Assembly: GCF_001045435.1 (NCBI RefSeq)
Contig: NZ_LFNG01000004.1
Span: 248,001 to 312,000, forward strand
DNA length: 64,000 nucleotides
Source: Chryseobacterium koreense CCUG 49689
GTDB taxonomy: Bacteria > Bacteroidota > Bacteroidia > Flavobacteriales > Weeksellaceae
Reading direction: 5' to 3'
Shown: positions 55,801-63,999 of the stretch, piece by piece
How positions within the stretch are numbered: position 1 is the first letter of the stretch
Layout of the letters: each line of letters starts with the position of its first letter
Translations under genes and position numbers: made by a program
The notes under the pieces: generated by a model
Told to the model about the DNA's origin: nothing
The model's input: only the letters and a program-made list of their open reading frames with translations
The model's database searches: none

Positions 55801-56313
55801 GCAGACGATGTAATCGCCGGAGGAAATATTAACCCCGACATTGAGCGCATCAGCTTTGCCGCCATTTTCCTTGTCCACCACGACCAATTTTTTGAAAGCC
55901 GGGTTTTTACTTTTGTATATGGCTTTTATCGGTTGGGTTTCCAGCTGTCCCTGTATAAAGAAAGCCACCGACTCCAATTCGTAAACTTCAATAAGCTTTG
56001 CAATAGAATCATCTTTGCTCCCGTCATTAACAATGATGATTTCCAGATTATGGTAATACAAAGACAATAAGGATCTTACATTATCCACGATGGTCAATGC
56101 CTCATTATACGCCGGCGCAATAAGGCTGAAAGTAGGCGCATTGGGATTGGCCGCAATGATGCTGTAATCGGCAAAAGTGTTTTCGTGTTTGTACCGGATT
56201 ACCGCGCCCAAAGCATAAATCCCTATCCAGGAATAGATAAGAAAAACGCCGGCCGAATACAGTAGAAACAGCCAAATGACAACCTCATAGATGATATGTG
56301 AAAACTCTAACAT
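52900..56313 (-). CDS. GT2 polysaccharide synthase fused to LtaS/MdoB-like transferase
   Basis: 1137 residues in one unbroken frame. Membrane helix at 11-36; processive GT2 domain at about 60-345 with VNDGSK (Asp97), NGGKADALN, IDVDCI (Asp173, Asp175), GED (281-282) and QRNRWMRG (324-331), the PgaC/cellulose-synthase-like Q-x-x-R-W. About seven more helices at 357-660. Then a periplasmic alkaline-phosphatase-superfamily domain at about 742-1060: VEGLG (Glu751), the nucleophile Thr791 in SSGRTFAALPT, THNPF (His910) and TGDHSMP (Asp992, His993), matching LtaS metal and active-site positions. One protein could build a glycan inside and transfer phosphoglycerol- or phosphoethanolamine-like groups outside. 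Overlaps the HEAT gene by seven bases. Confidence 0.9.
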   Translation of the reverse strand: MLEFSHIIYEVVIWLFLLYSAGVFLIYSWIGIYALGAVIRYKHENTFADYSIIAANPNAPTFSLIAPAYNEALTIVDNVRSLLSLYYHNLEIIIVNDGSKDDSIAKLIEVYELESVAFFIQGQLETQPIKAIYKSKNPAFKKLVVVDKENGGKADALNVGVNISSGDYIVCIDVDCILEQDAILKLAKPFLEQTDKKVIACGGVIRLANNCKVENGKVLDVNIPKTWLGRTQALEYIRAFVLGRMAWSRASGLILISGAFGAFDRKIVLACGGYDANTVGEDMELVVRMRRYMEDRKEAYEVVNIPDPLCWTEVPETKEVLRKQRNRWMRGTIETLWKHRKMMFNPKYGKLGMISLPYWFFFEFLGPLVEFSGYIIFLIFLLLGVINWPFFFILFALVIASGILYSIYAILVDLVSRQVYTKRKDFFTLITTAVLEPFYFHPIVVKAGVKGFVDYFKKSKSWGEMTRQGFNTSVQHLPWRQKVIEIIKSGLKQWGLISLVFIGLFLIGAVAEWSWYHYHFEDFDRNRLALQLSVNNFEFAFRFLLITGVLFLLLNFILEKWTKSVTIVVYTLVGILQYILFLYFSESQNLLGADAFYYSTAELKQILQASGMVSLKNLAFMVILIAGTYLPFWLAAKSKLKSWIPGLVILCIGLGSFFIPEKDLQFHDTANEFEQNAGKSKWAYFFNSGAEDFLNGSMLNEMLAQNDAPYYDPDRLDEAFPFWRKEKTPDFLGPYFNPSESLPNLVLITVEGLGHAYSSPNGYVGNFTPFIDSLARKSLYWENNFSSSGRTFAALPTLTGSLAFGKNGFLETKEITPHFNLFNVLKKNGFETGFYYGGNSTFDNMKAFLEYSNVDHLIDQSAFGPAYRKLPGNNGESWGYEDQAVLEKMLQIPQANGKPYFNMAITLSTHNPFLINDSPHYEQLFEQRIRSGQISESQKKWALENKRQLVSVLNLDEALKTFFKNYKKRPDFGRSIFIVTGDHSMPEITLESKIDRYHVPLIIYSPLLKEPKHFKNVVSHFDLAPSVLAYYRENYNLVTPSSVAWVGRGLDALPNRKTGIPLMQSKTMLADFVYGKNHLSGDQLFTLNPDLTEYATNDAAAKRNTQKYFDEFKRMNQKFYTSKMLMPDSVTVKFFNK

Positions 56314-57374
56314 ATTTTTTCCTGTAAAGCGTGTCTAATTATTTTTACGAGATGTTCGGAAGAGGATTCACTTTCCGCAAGTCTCTTGAGGTCGTCTAGG
56401 TTACCCAAAGATGCCAAAGCTTCGGCAGCGGCAATCTGGATGCTGACCGCAGGATGACCGAGCAATTGTGATTTGAAAAACCCGGCATATTGCCTGTCAT
56501 TAGACAACTTCATGGCCTTTATTATTTCCAGTTGCACTTCTTCCGGCTGCGCATCATAGGTTCCGGTAAAATCCTCCCTCGTCGAAGGGTTTTCCAAGGC
56601 CTGCATGGTGCGGACACCCTGTATGCGGACTTGTGCGGCTGGATGTTCCAGGAGGGTTTTCACTTCGTCATAAAATGCCAACATCTGGAATTTTCTTAAT
56701 AGCCTTAAGGTGAAAATCACTACAGACGTGTTGTCGCTGCTAAGCCAAAGACGGATGGAATCATCACAATCCGAAGGGATATTATTCACAGACCTCAGCA
56801 GGCGAAGCTGTTGCCAGTCTGAAATCTTGTAGGGAAAATGGTCAAGGAAATCCAAACCTTTGAACCCCTGAAAAGTGAGCATCGCATATTGCGCCTCCTG
56901 ATAAACCTGAGGAGAAGGATGCGTGAGAAACCCACTGATCAGATGCAGATGCTGTTCCATTTGCATCGCAGTAAGACCCTGGATTCCTCCTGCGATGCGG
57001 TAGGCTTGTTTTTGTTTGAGATTGGAAAGCGATTCTTTTTCTAAATCGTAATTTATGTAAAGTCTTTTGATTTCGTTTTGAGCGCTGCCGGAAAACTTCT
57101 TTTTTGAGGCAACCAGTTTTTCTAAAAATAAATTCCGGAAGGAAGAAGCTTTGGAATATTCATCAAACAAGGGATCCTGTGGTTTCTGGCTTTCGGAATC
57201 CACGATGGTCTCCGAAAGTTTTTGGTCAATTACCAAAGACCATTTCAGCATGTTCGTTAATGTTTTGTACTGATACAGGCCGTAAGAAAGAACCACAACG
57301 ATGAGGATCAAAACCAGCATGAGTATTGCAAAAAAAACAATTAACAGATTGTGTACAGAAACCGATAGAAACAT
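56307..57374 (-). CDS. Membrane-anchored HEAT-repeat protein
   Basis: 355 residues. One N-terminal helix (about 8-34), a linker, then a helical solenoid from about 130 to the end with HEAT/PBS-lyase-like repeats: HPSPQVYQEAQYAMLTF, HPAAQVRIQGVRTMQAL, HPAVSIQIAAAEALASLGNLD. Such scaffolds bind proteins. It lies between a receiver gene (three bases away) and the synthase gene (seven-base overlap), so it may carry the signal from the phosphorylated receiver to the membrane synthase. That role is inference. Confidence 0.88.
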   Translation of the reverse strand: MFLSVSVHNLLIVFFAILMLVLILIVVVLSYGLYQYKTLTNMLKWSLVIDQKLSETIVDSESQKPQDPLFDEYSKASSFRNLFLEKLVASKKKFSGSAQNEIKRLYINYDLEKESLSNLKQKQAYRIAGGIQGLTAMQMEQHLHLISGFLTHPSPQVYQEAQYAMLTFQGFKGLDFLDHFPYKISDWQQLRLLRSVNNIPSDCDDSIRLWLSSDNTSVVIFTLRLLRKFQMLAFYDEVKTLLEHPAAQVRIQGVRTMQALENPSTREDFTGTYDAQPEEVQLEIIKAMKLSNDRQYAGFFKSQLLGHPAVSIQIAAAEALASLGNLDDLKRLAESESSSEHLVKIIRHALQEKIC

Positions 57375-57377
57375 TTC

Positions 57378-57734
57378 TTATTTCATGCTATGTTTCTTAA
57401 CCCTGATCATAAGCTCACTGGGACTGAAAGGCTTAATCATGAAATCGGATGCGCCTAAATCAAACGCGTCCAGCACAACTTCCTCCTGATCCAGACTGGA
57501 AAGCATGATGATGGGAATATTTTTTCCCGATGATTTCACAGCCGAGAGGATTTCCGTTCCCGAAGCAAAAGGCATCATGATATCACTGACGATCAAATCC
57601 ACGTCGGTGGTTTTTATAACGTCTATGGCTTCCTTTCCGTTGCGGGTTGCAATGACTTGGTAACCTTCTTTTAATAATTTATACTCCACTGTTTTTAGAA
57701 TCAGTTCATCATCATCAGCAATTAAGACTAGCAT
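57378..57734 (-). CDS. Single-domain response regulator (receiver only)
   Basis: 118 residues, one REC domain: acidic pocket IADDDE (7-9), phospho-acceptor Asp51 in IVSDIMMP, Ser/Thr switch in IMLSS (79-80), and Lys101 in MIKPFSP. No output domain. CheY-like action by protein contact is expected. Lies 10 bases after the hybrid kinase gene and three bases before the HEAT gene. Confidence 0.95.
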   Translation of the reverse strand: MLVLIADDDELILKTVEYKLLKEGYQVIATRNGKEAIDVIKTTDVDLIVSDIMMPFASGTEILSAVKSSGKNIPIIMLSSLDQEEVVLDAFDLGASDFMIKPFSPSELMIRVKKHSMK

Positions 57735-57744
57735 AGTTGAATTT

Positions 57745-60700
57745 TTAACTTATTTGGGTGATTATATTTATTCCTCTTTTTATTTCCGTTTCTACTTCGC
57801 GGAGCATCTTTGTGAAATCCGAGTACGCGTCCACAATTTTTTCCCATTCCATGGCTTTTTCGGAGAGCCTGAATAATCCTGCGGTACCGGAAGTCCCTTT
57901 TAGTTTGTGTAAAAAGGCCTTTGCCATTTCAGGATTTTTTTCCTCGCCAAGGTCTTGGAGCTTTTTAAGGGACTCGCTAAGTTCCTGGATGACTAAATGA
58001 AGAAAGAATATTTTAAAATCTTCATCATCTCCGATTTGCTCCCGGAGCATTTCCATATCGAGATAGTCATCTGTTTTCATAACCTCTGCCGGCTCCTGAT
58101 CCCCATCCGGATTAAAATGTTTTTTTAACATATTGAGCAGATCCAGCTGTCTGAGTGGTTTCGGCAAAAAGTCCGTCATCCCGGCATCCATGCATTTTTC
58201 CTTTTCGCCCAGAACATTTCCTGCGGTCACCCCTATTATGGGGACCTTCGAATATTGCGGTAATTTACGGATTTGTTTTGTGGCTTCTATACCATCCATT
58301 ATGGGCATCTGCACATCCATAAGAATTAAATCAAAAACTTTTTCCCGGCACTGTTGTAGCGCTTCGGCACCATTGATCACCTCCACGAGATTTGCGTTGG
58401 GGGTCAAAATGCTCATCATTTTTTGGTTGAGCGCCATGTTTACGGGATTATCGTCTGCCAGAAGTACTTCCCAGGTCTGGCTGAATGTGGAAAGCGCTTC
58501 CTGATGAAGGGGCGCTAATTTTTCTGCATCTTTTTGATTATACTGCATACTTTTTTGCAGCGCATTGTAAAGTTCTTCGGACTTGATAGGCTTCAGAAGG
58601 CAGTAGGATTTTTCATTCTGGCGGAATGAGGAAATCACCTCATGCTCTTCTGATGAGGTATGAAGTACAATGAGCGGAATGACCTCGCCCTGTTTTTTGA
58701 AAAGTTCCTTGATTTTTTCTATGGTTTCCAATCCAGAAAGGATCGGCATGTGATAATCCATAAGGATCACGTCAAAACTTTCGCCATGCATTAAGAGCCG
58801 AATCACTTCCAGGCCGTTGGTGGCGGAAACAGATGGAATATTTTTGTAATCCAGCATGTGTTTAAGGATGGTTCGGTTGTTCTCATTATCATCCACAATG
58901 AGAACCCTGCCGATTTTCAGCTCTTGGGGCTCTTCAGCCTGATTGTATTCGAAAGGAACGCTCAGGTCAAACTGGAATACAGAGCCTTTCCCGATCTCGC
59001 TGGAAAGTGAAAGCTGGCTGCCCATATATTTTAGAATGGTATTGGAAATCGTCAAACCCAATCCGGTTCCTCCGTATTTTTTACTCACCGAGCTGTCTTC
59101 CTGAGTAAAGGCGTCAAAGATGCGCTGCTGCTTATCTTTCGGAATACCGATCCCCGTATCTCTCACGGAAAAGCGCAAAGTGATGTTTTTGTCATCGCAT
59201 TTTATTTGCTCCACTTTCAGCTCTATTTCGCCTTGCTCTGTGAATTTCACTGCATTGCCGAGCAGGTTGATCAGCACTTGCTTGATCCGGGACTCATCTA
59301 CCCAGATGGCATGTGGCAAACCTTGCTCTATGTTCAGAAGAAGCTCCAGATCTTTGCGTTGCGCCTGATACAATACCACATTGATCACCTGATTGACCAA
59401 GTCGTAAACATTGTATTGGTCCACAAATAGCTCCAGCTTTCCGGATTCTATTTTCGAAAAGTCCAGAATGTCATTGATGATGTTGAGCAGGCTGTTACCA
59501 GATTCGTTAATATAATTCAGATATTGGGTCTGCACTTCATTGAGCGGTGTTTTTAATAATAAATCCGAAAAACCGATCACACCATTCAGCGGCGTCCTTA
59601 TCTCATGGCTCATATTCGCCAAAAACTCTGATTTTGCTTTGCTGGCGAGGTCTGCAAGTTCTTTGGCTGTTTTTAGCTCTTCATTTATTTTGACAGAATG
59701 TGTCGTATTCTGAATAAAGATGATTACCCCGCCAATGATCCCGTCAGAAAAATGCCACGGCCGCACTTCCCAGCTGTAATGTTGGGGTTCGTCCATCCCA
59801 ATGATTTCGAAGATTTGGTTATCGTTTTTATAGGCTTTTCCTTCCAATGCGTCCGAATAGATTTTCTTTCTATCTTCGGGCACATTCGGGTAAAGCGTGT
59901 AGAGATTTTTGCCAATTATTTCCTCATCGTCTTTATGGAATTCATCCTGCCATCTTTGGCTTAGCAAAATATAATCCAGATTTTTGTCCAGCATGGCCAC
60001 CGCGGCAGGCACATTGTTGACAAAGGATCTCAGCATGGCTTCTTTTTTCTCCAGCTCCAAAAAAGTTTTCTTGGTAGCGTCAATGTTCTGAATGATCCCG
60101 AAAACTTTGGTGCACACATTGTTTTCAAACTCGGGGATACCTTTCACGCGGACCCAGATGAGCTTGCCGTCTTTTTGCCGCAACTGGAATTCCTCATCAT
60201 AGGCAACTCCTTCCCGCACTGCTTTTTCAAAAGCATTCTTCATTCTTATTTCGCTTTCCTCATCATAGAAGCCAAGCGCTGAATCAAGCTCTGGGACAAA
60301 ACTTTTTTCAACCTTATGGATTTCTTTGGTAGAATCGGACCAATAAATTCGGTTATCTTTCAGATCCATCTCCCATCCGCCAACTTGTGCCACAATATTG
60401 GTTTGTTCCAGCATTTTTTGGGTATTTCTCAGGTTACGTTCCAGCTGGATTCTTTCGGTCATATTGAGAGCTGTGCTCACCACGTAAGGATGCGCATTCT
60501 CGTCAATTTCCAACATATTGTTGTACATCCAGAAAATCTCACTGCCGTCTTTGGCGCGCAAAATCATCATGCCGGAATCCTCCCTTTTATCTCTGATGCG
60601 TTCCAGATATTCACCGAGCAACTGATGGTGTTGCGGCGGAATAAGCTGCTTCAGGTTTAAAGACTTTACTTCCTCTTTAGAATATTGCAAGAGCTCCCGG

Positions 60701-61650
60701 CATTTTTCGTTAACGGCCAGAATGTTGCCTTCCATATCGTGCATGCTCATCAGTCCAAGTGCATTCTCAAAGAAATTCCGGAACCGGCGTTCAGAGCTTT
60801 GCAGCTTGCGCCGTTCCTCGGTTTCCTGGGTAATGTTCCGGCCAAAACATATAATTTCTGTTTTCCGGGAATTTTCTTTAAAAAACCACTCTATGAGGGT
60901 ATTTTCGCCATCTATTTTCGTGAGAGTTGTAAGGGACCTGCCCTTGTTGCTGTCTTGTGGAAGCTCTTTCAGGATTTTAAACAGATCTTTGTTGTTTTCG
61001 CCTAAAAAATCTACAAAATTTTGTTCAAACACCTTCTCTTTTTCCAATCCGAAAACCTCCTCAAATGAGGGGTTTACCTTTTTAAAGTTAAAATCGTTGT
61101 CCAGTATGACCTGCAAATTATTGGTCACCCGGAATATTTCGGAAAAATATTCTGCCTCGGTGTTTTTTCGTTTGCCTACCAAAATTTTGGTTACCGCTTT
61201 CGCAAGCTTTTCCAGGGACTGGATTTGCTTTTGCGAAATACTTTTAGGGCTATAATCGAACACACAAATGGTTCCCAGGACAAAGCCCTTTTCATCAATC
61301 AAAGGCACACCCGCATAGAAACGGATATTTCCTGCCCGAATTAGTGGATTGGAAGAGGATCTTTCATCAGCAAAAGTATCTTCGATCACCATCGCCTCAT
61401 GGCTCAGAATGGTGTACTGGCAAACCGTGTCTTTTCGCGGGACGCTGTCCAGATCCATCCCGATGCAGCTTTGGATGGTCTGGGTATCCTGCTCCATTAT
61501 AGCGACAATGGCACCCGGACAATCGGCGATATGTCCAGCCGCTTCCGCAAAAACGTCCAGATCGGCTTCTTTGCCCAAATGCATTAAATCGTAGAACTGA
61601 AGGCGCTTCAGTCTTTCTTCTTCATTTTCAGTTAATGGAAAGTTTGGCAT
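57745..61650 (-). CDS. Hybrid sensor histidine kinase with GAF, PAS, two receivers and HPt
   Basis: 1301 residues, no clear membrane helix, so a cytosolic sensor. GAF-like domain at about 20-158; four PAS-like domains at about 165-275, 285-402, 412-525 and 536-648; HisKA with His682 (MSHEIRTPLNG); ATPase domain with LINLLGNAVKFT (794-804), VRDTGIGIP and GTGLGL; receiver 1 with Asp965 (LMDYHMP); receiver 2 with Asp1112 (LMDVQMP); C-terminal HPt with His1248 (FLHKLKGTSGT). It holds all parts of a phosphorelay and can pass phosphate to the single receiver encoded next. First gene of the four-gene operon. Confidence 0.96.
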   Translation of the reverse strand: MPNFPLTENEEERLKRLQFYDLMHLGKEADLDVFAEAAGHIADCPGAIVAIMEQDTQTIQSCIGMDLDSVPRKDTVCQYTILSHEAMVIEDTFADERSSSNPLIRAGNIRFYAGVPLIDEKGFVLGTICVFDYSPKSISQKQIQSLEKLAKAVTKILVGKRKNTEAEYFSEIFRVTNNLQVILDNDFNFKKVNPSFEEVFGLEKEKVFEQNFVDFLGENNKDLFKILKELPQDSNKGRSLTTLTKIDGENTLIEWFFKENSRKTEIICFGRNITQETEERRKLQSSERRFRNFFENALGLMSMHDMEGNILAVNEKCRELLQYSKEEVKSLNLKQLIPPQHHQLLGEYLERIRDKREDSGMMILRAKDGSEIFWMYNNMLEIDENAHPYVVSTALNMTERIQLERNLRNTQKMLEQTNIVAQVGGWEMDLKDNRIYWSDSTKEIHKVEKSFVPELDSALGFYDEESEIRMKNAFEKAVREGVAYDEEFQLRQKDGKLIWVRVKGIPEFENNVCTKVFGIIQNIDATKKTFLELEKKEAMLRSFVNNVPAAVAMLDKNLDYILLSQRWQDEFHKDDEEIIGKNLYTLYPNVPEDRKKIYSDALEGKAYKNDNQIFEIIGMDEPQHYSWEVRPWHFSDGIIGGVIIFIQNTTHSVKINEELKTAKELADLASKAKSEFLANMSHEIRTPLNGVIGFSDLLLKTPLNEVQTQYLNYINESGNSLLNIINDILDFSKIESGKLELFVDQYNVYDLVNQVINVVLYQAQRKDLELLLNIEQGLPHAIWVDESRIKQVLINLLGNAVKFTEQGEIELKVEQIKCDDKNITLRFSVRDTGIGIPKDKQQRIFDAFTQEDSSVSKKYGGTGLGLTISNTILKYMGSQLSLSSEIGKGSVFQFDLSVPFEYNQAEEPQELKIGRVLIVDDNENNRTILKHMLDYKNIPSVSATNGLEVIRLLMHGESFDVILMDYHMPILSGLETIEKIKELFKKQGEVIPLIVLHTSSEEHEVISSFRQNEKSYCLLKPIKSEELYNALQKSMQYNQKDAEKLAPLHQEALSTFSQTWEVLLADDNPVNMALNQKMMSILTPNANLVEVINGAEALQQCREKVFDLILMDVQMPIMDGIEATKQIRKLPQYSKVPIIGVTAGNVLGEKEKCMDAGMTDFLPKPLRQLDLLNMLKKHFNPDGDQEPAEVMKTDDYLDMEMLREQIGDDEDFKIFFLHLVIQELSESLKKLQDLGEEKNPEMAKAFLHKLKGTSGTAGLFRLSEKAMEWEKIVDAYSDFTKMLREVETEIKRGINIITQIS

Positions 61651-62199
61651 AAACGGTTGGTTAATTATTGATGCCCATTCATTCCTATCAACATCGCAGT
61701 GATAAAGAATAGTGCATGCTATTTTCTACGTAAAAATAAAATATTTTTCCACATAAACGAAAGATATTTTAATATGGCTGAAAAAATTGGCTCCTTACAA
61801 TTTACCAATGATAAAAATAAAAATAGAAGTCCTTAAATTCATTGAATAATTTTAAGCAAATTCTTGCAGAACTATTAAATTAGCTACTCCATAGAAGCCA
61901 GATATTGAGAGAATCTACGGATAGACTCAATATAAAAACTCCTTCAGAGTAAACAGATATATAATGGGATCCGCTAAATCTTAGAAATGCTTTCACCATC
62001 TTCAAACGTAAGTTCAACGCGATTGATTGGGCAATCATTTTCAGTTTTAAGCCATCAGGATCAAGATATTAAAAATACACCACGCAATACATGACAGTAA
62101 CAAAATGAAAGGTCTCCGGATTATTTTGCAAGTACAATAAGAAATAATAATCATAAAGAATTACTTTTTCCTAAATTTACATAATAAACAAATCCTAAA
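61651..62199. other. AT-rich intergenic region between kinase and lipoprotein genes
   Basis: About 550 bases between divergent genes. Must hold the promoter of the kinase operon (leftward) and of the lipoprotein gene (rightward), but I find no exact TAnnTTTG element; TAAATTTAC at 62171-62179 is a poor match for the latter. No ORF, tRNA or strong hairpin seen. Confidence 0.5.
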
Positions 62200-62637
62200 A
62201 TGAAAAAACTCACACTAACAATTGCAACCTTTTCCCTGCTCACGACTTATAGCTGCAAGAAATCCGGCGAAGGGAATAAAAGCGTCATCGTGAAAGAAAA
62301 CGTGGAGGAAAGCATCCACCACGAAAACGGCAAAACCGACACTGCCTATGCTGCGGAAAAAACAATGAAAAACGGCGACAAGGAAAGCACGGAATCCACT
62401 TACCGCTATGTTGCCGAAGACGGGTCTTCAGCGCTGGTCACCTTTAAAAATGATCAGGAGGGAAATACCATCAGCATCAGAAGCAATAATGCAACACTTT
62501 ATGCCAAAGAAGAAAAATCTGACGGTAAAACCACCATTTACAAAAACCAAAACGTAGAAATTAAATCTGAAGGCGATCATGTGACCATTACTCAGGAAAA
62601 CCATGTCATCGAGCTGAAGAAGGCGAGAGGACAGTGA
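62200..62637 (+). CDS. Small lipoprotein, unknown function
   Basis: 145 residues. Lipoprotein signal MKKLTLTIATFSLLTTYSC with Cys19. The mature part is charged and polar (KENVEESIHHENGKTDTAYA; YKNQNVEIKSEGDHVTITQE) and strand-rich, ending KKARGQ. No family recognised. Monocistronic by position, divergent from the kinase operon. Confidence 0.8.
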   Translation: MKKLTLTIATFSLLTTYSCKKSGEGNKSVIVKENVEESIHHENGKTDTAYAAEKTMKNGDKESTESTYRYVAEDGSSALVTFKNDQEGNTISIRSNNATLYAKEEKSDGKTTIYKNQNVEIKSEGDHVTITQENHVIELKKARGQ

Positions 62638-62666
62638 TATTTGGACGAATCGGAGCGGGTTGATAA

Positions 62667-62771
62667 GTGAATTTGCTGCGCGGTGAATTTCTTTCAGAGT
62701 GAATTTGCTGCGCAGTACATTTCTGCGAGTGAAATTGCTGCGCGGTGAAATCGAAGATTCGACGAAGTCAA
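62667..62771. repeat. Three imperfect direct repeats with a GTGAATTTGCTGCGC core
   Basis: Units begin at 62667, 62699 and 62729 (spacing 32 and 30 bases): GTGAATTTGCTGCGCGG, GTGAATTTGCTGCGCAG, GTGAAATTGCTGCGCGG. The array ends in GATTCGACGAAGTCAA (62756-62771), shared with 48096-48111. Non-coding; lies between convergent genes. Confidence 0.8.
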
Positions 62772-62821
62772 TGGTGAATTCTAAGCCGCCGACTCAGTTT
62801 TTTTCCACTGCCGTAAAAAAT

Positions 62822-63475
62822 CTATTTCCTGATTAAGATTTTTGTACGGTACTTATGTCTGTCGCCCACAAATTCAATCAGATAAGTTCCGGAAGAAAAA
62901 TGGGAGGTGTCAATTTTTGTATCGGTTATTTTCTGCAGGGATTTTACTTTCTTTCCCGAGGTATCATACATGTTGATTTCATTTACTTTATAGGGTGACT
63001 TAAAATTTAAGACTTCTTTTGTCGGGTTTGGAAACAGCGTTACTGCTGAAGCGATATTTTCGTTTTTGGTGGTTGCTAAGGAAACCGTTCCCTGAACAGG
63101 CGTGGTAAATTGAAGCGTTTTCGTATCTTCTATATGATGATAATTGCAGCTGGTTTCATTTGTCGAAATGTACATATTTGTTATTAAAGTATAGGTAGCC
63201 TGATCCGGAACATCGATATAAAAATCGTTTTCATAATAAGTAACTGCAGCATCGCCTCCCAAAGGACTTAAATAATAACATGCATTTAAAGTAATTATAT
63301 TTTGATTGGTATTGGTGTCATAGGAAAGATAGGCACTAGAAGATGTATGAAAATAGGCCTTCACATGAACTTTTATTTTATTTTGACCATTTTGGGTAAC
63401 ACTTAAACCTGCAATATACTGGGAAAATAAAAAATTTGAGATAAAAAGAAATAAGGATATGATTAAAGCTTTCAT
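62822..63475 (-). CDS. Secreted protein with type IX secretion sorting domain
   Basis: 217 residues. Signal peptide MKALIISLFLFISNFLFSQ. The mature N-terminal part (about 20-140) is a beta-rich domain of unknown family with two cysteines (NACYY, ETSCNYHH). C-terminal type A sorting domain (about 145-217): VTLFPNPTKEVLNF, INMYDTSGKKV, FSSGTYLIEF..KILIRK. It is exported across the outer membrane by T9SS and the tail is cut off. Lies 23 bases after another T9SS cargo gene on the same strand. Confidence 0.88.
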   Translation of the reverse strand: MKALIISLFLFISNFLFSQYIAGLSVTQNGQNKIKVHVKAYFHTSSSAYLSYDTNTNQNIITLNACYYLSPLGGDAAVTYYENDFYIDVPDQATYTLITNMYISTNETSCNYHHIEDTKTLQFTTPVQGTVSLATTKNENIASAVTLFPNPTKEVLNFKSPYKVNEINMYDTSGKKVKSLQKITDTKIDTSHFSSGTYLIEFVGDRHKYRTKILIRK

Positions 63476-63498
63476 GACAAAATATTTTAAAATGAGAA

Positions 63499-63999
63499 TT
63501 ATTGTTTGATTAACGTTTTAGCATCTGCAACTTCACCATTGACAATGAGTGCAACGGTATAAAATCCTGCGGGATAGTTGCTTATGTTAATATTGTGTTG
63601 AGATGAGTTTGTATCTATGATATAATTGTTTGATACTCCGCTATTGTTATTTCCAATGATTATTATATATGCCGAAGTTGCAGCATTCAGTATATAGTTT
63701 ACTTGGATATTGTTGCTTGCAGGGTTTGGAGCAATAGTTTGAATTCTACTTGGATTTAACCTTACTTCAACCTGCGCATAGTCTTTAAATCCATCTAAAT
63801 TGGATATCACTTCTAATTTATAGTTTTCAGCAATAGCATTGAGAATTTGGAGATTTTGACCTTGATAGATTAAATTACCACTGCTGTCATACCAATTATA
63901 TGTTGCTGGTTCTTGAATATCTGCTGCATTAATGGTCAAGGATTCATTTTCATTAACCATTCTCAAACTTCCGGCATCTGCCATGAAAAGTGCTCGTTG
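63499..63999 (-). CDS. C-terminal part of a T9SS cargo protein, cut by window end
   Basis: The frame is open to the window edge (codons before the ATG at 63984 read Q-R-A-L-F), so that ATG is internal. The visible part has a beta-sandwich-like stretch (ATYNWYDSSGNLIYQGQNL) and a C-terminal sorting domain: IQTIAPNPASNNIQVNY, then ISNYPAGFYTVALIV..AKTLIKQ. The upstream LFMADAGSLR pattern is typical for the end of a larger secreted enzyme or adhesin. The catalytic or binding part is outside the window. Confidence 0.85.
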   Translation of the reverse strand, partial: QRALFMADAGSLRMVNENESLTINAADIQEPATYNWYDSSGNLIYQGQNLQILNAIAENYKLEVISNLDGFKDYAQVEVRLNPSRIQTIAPNPASNNIQVNYILNAATSAYIIIIGNNNSGVSNNYIIDTNSSQHNINISNYPAGFYTVALIVNGEVADAKTLIKQ

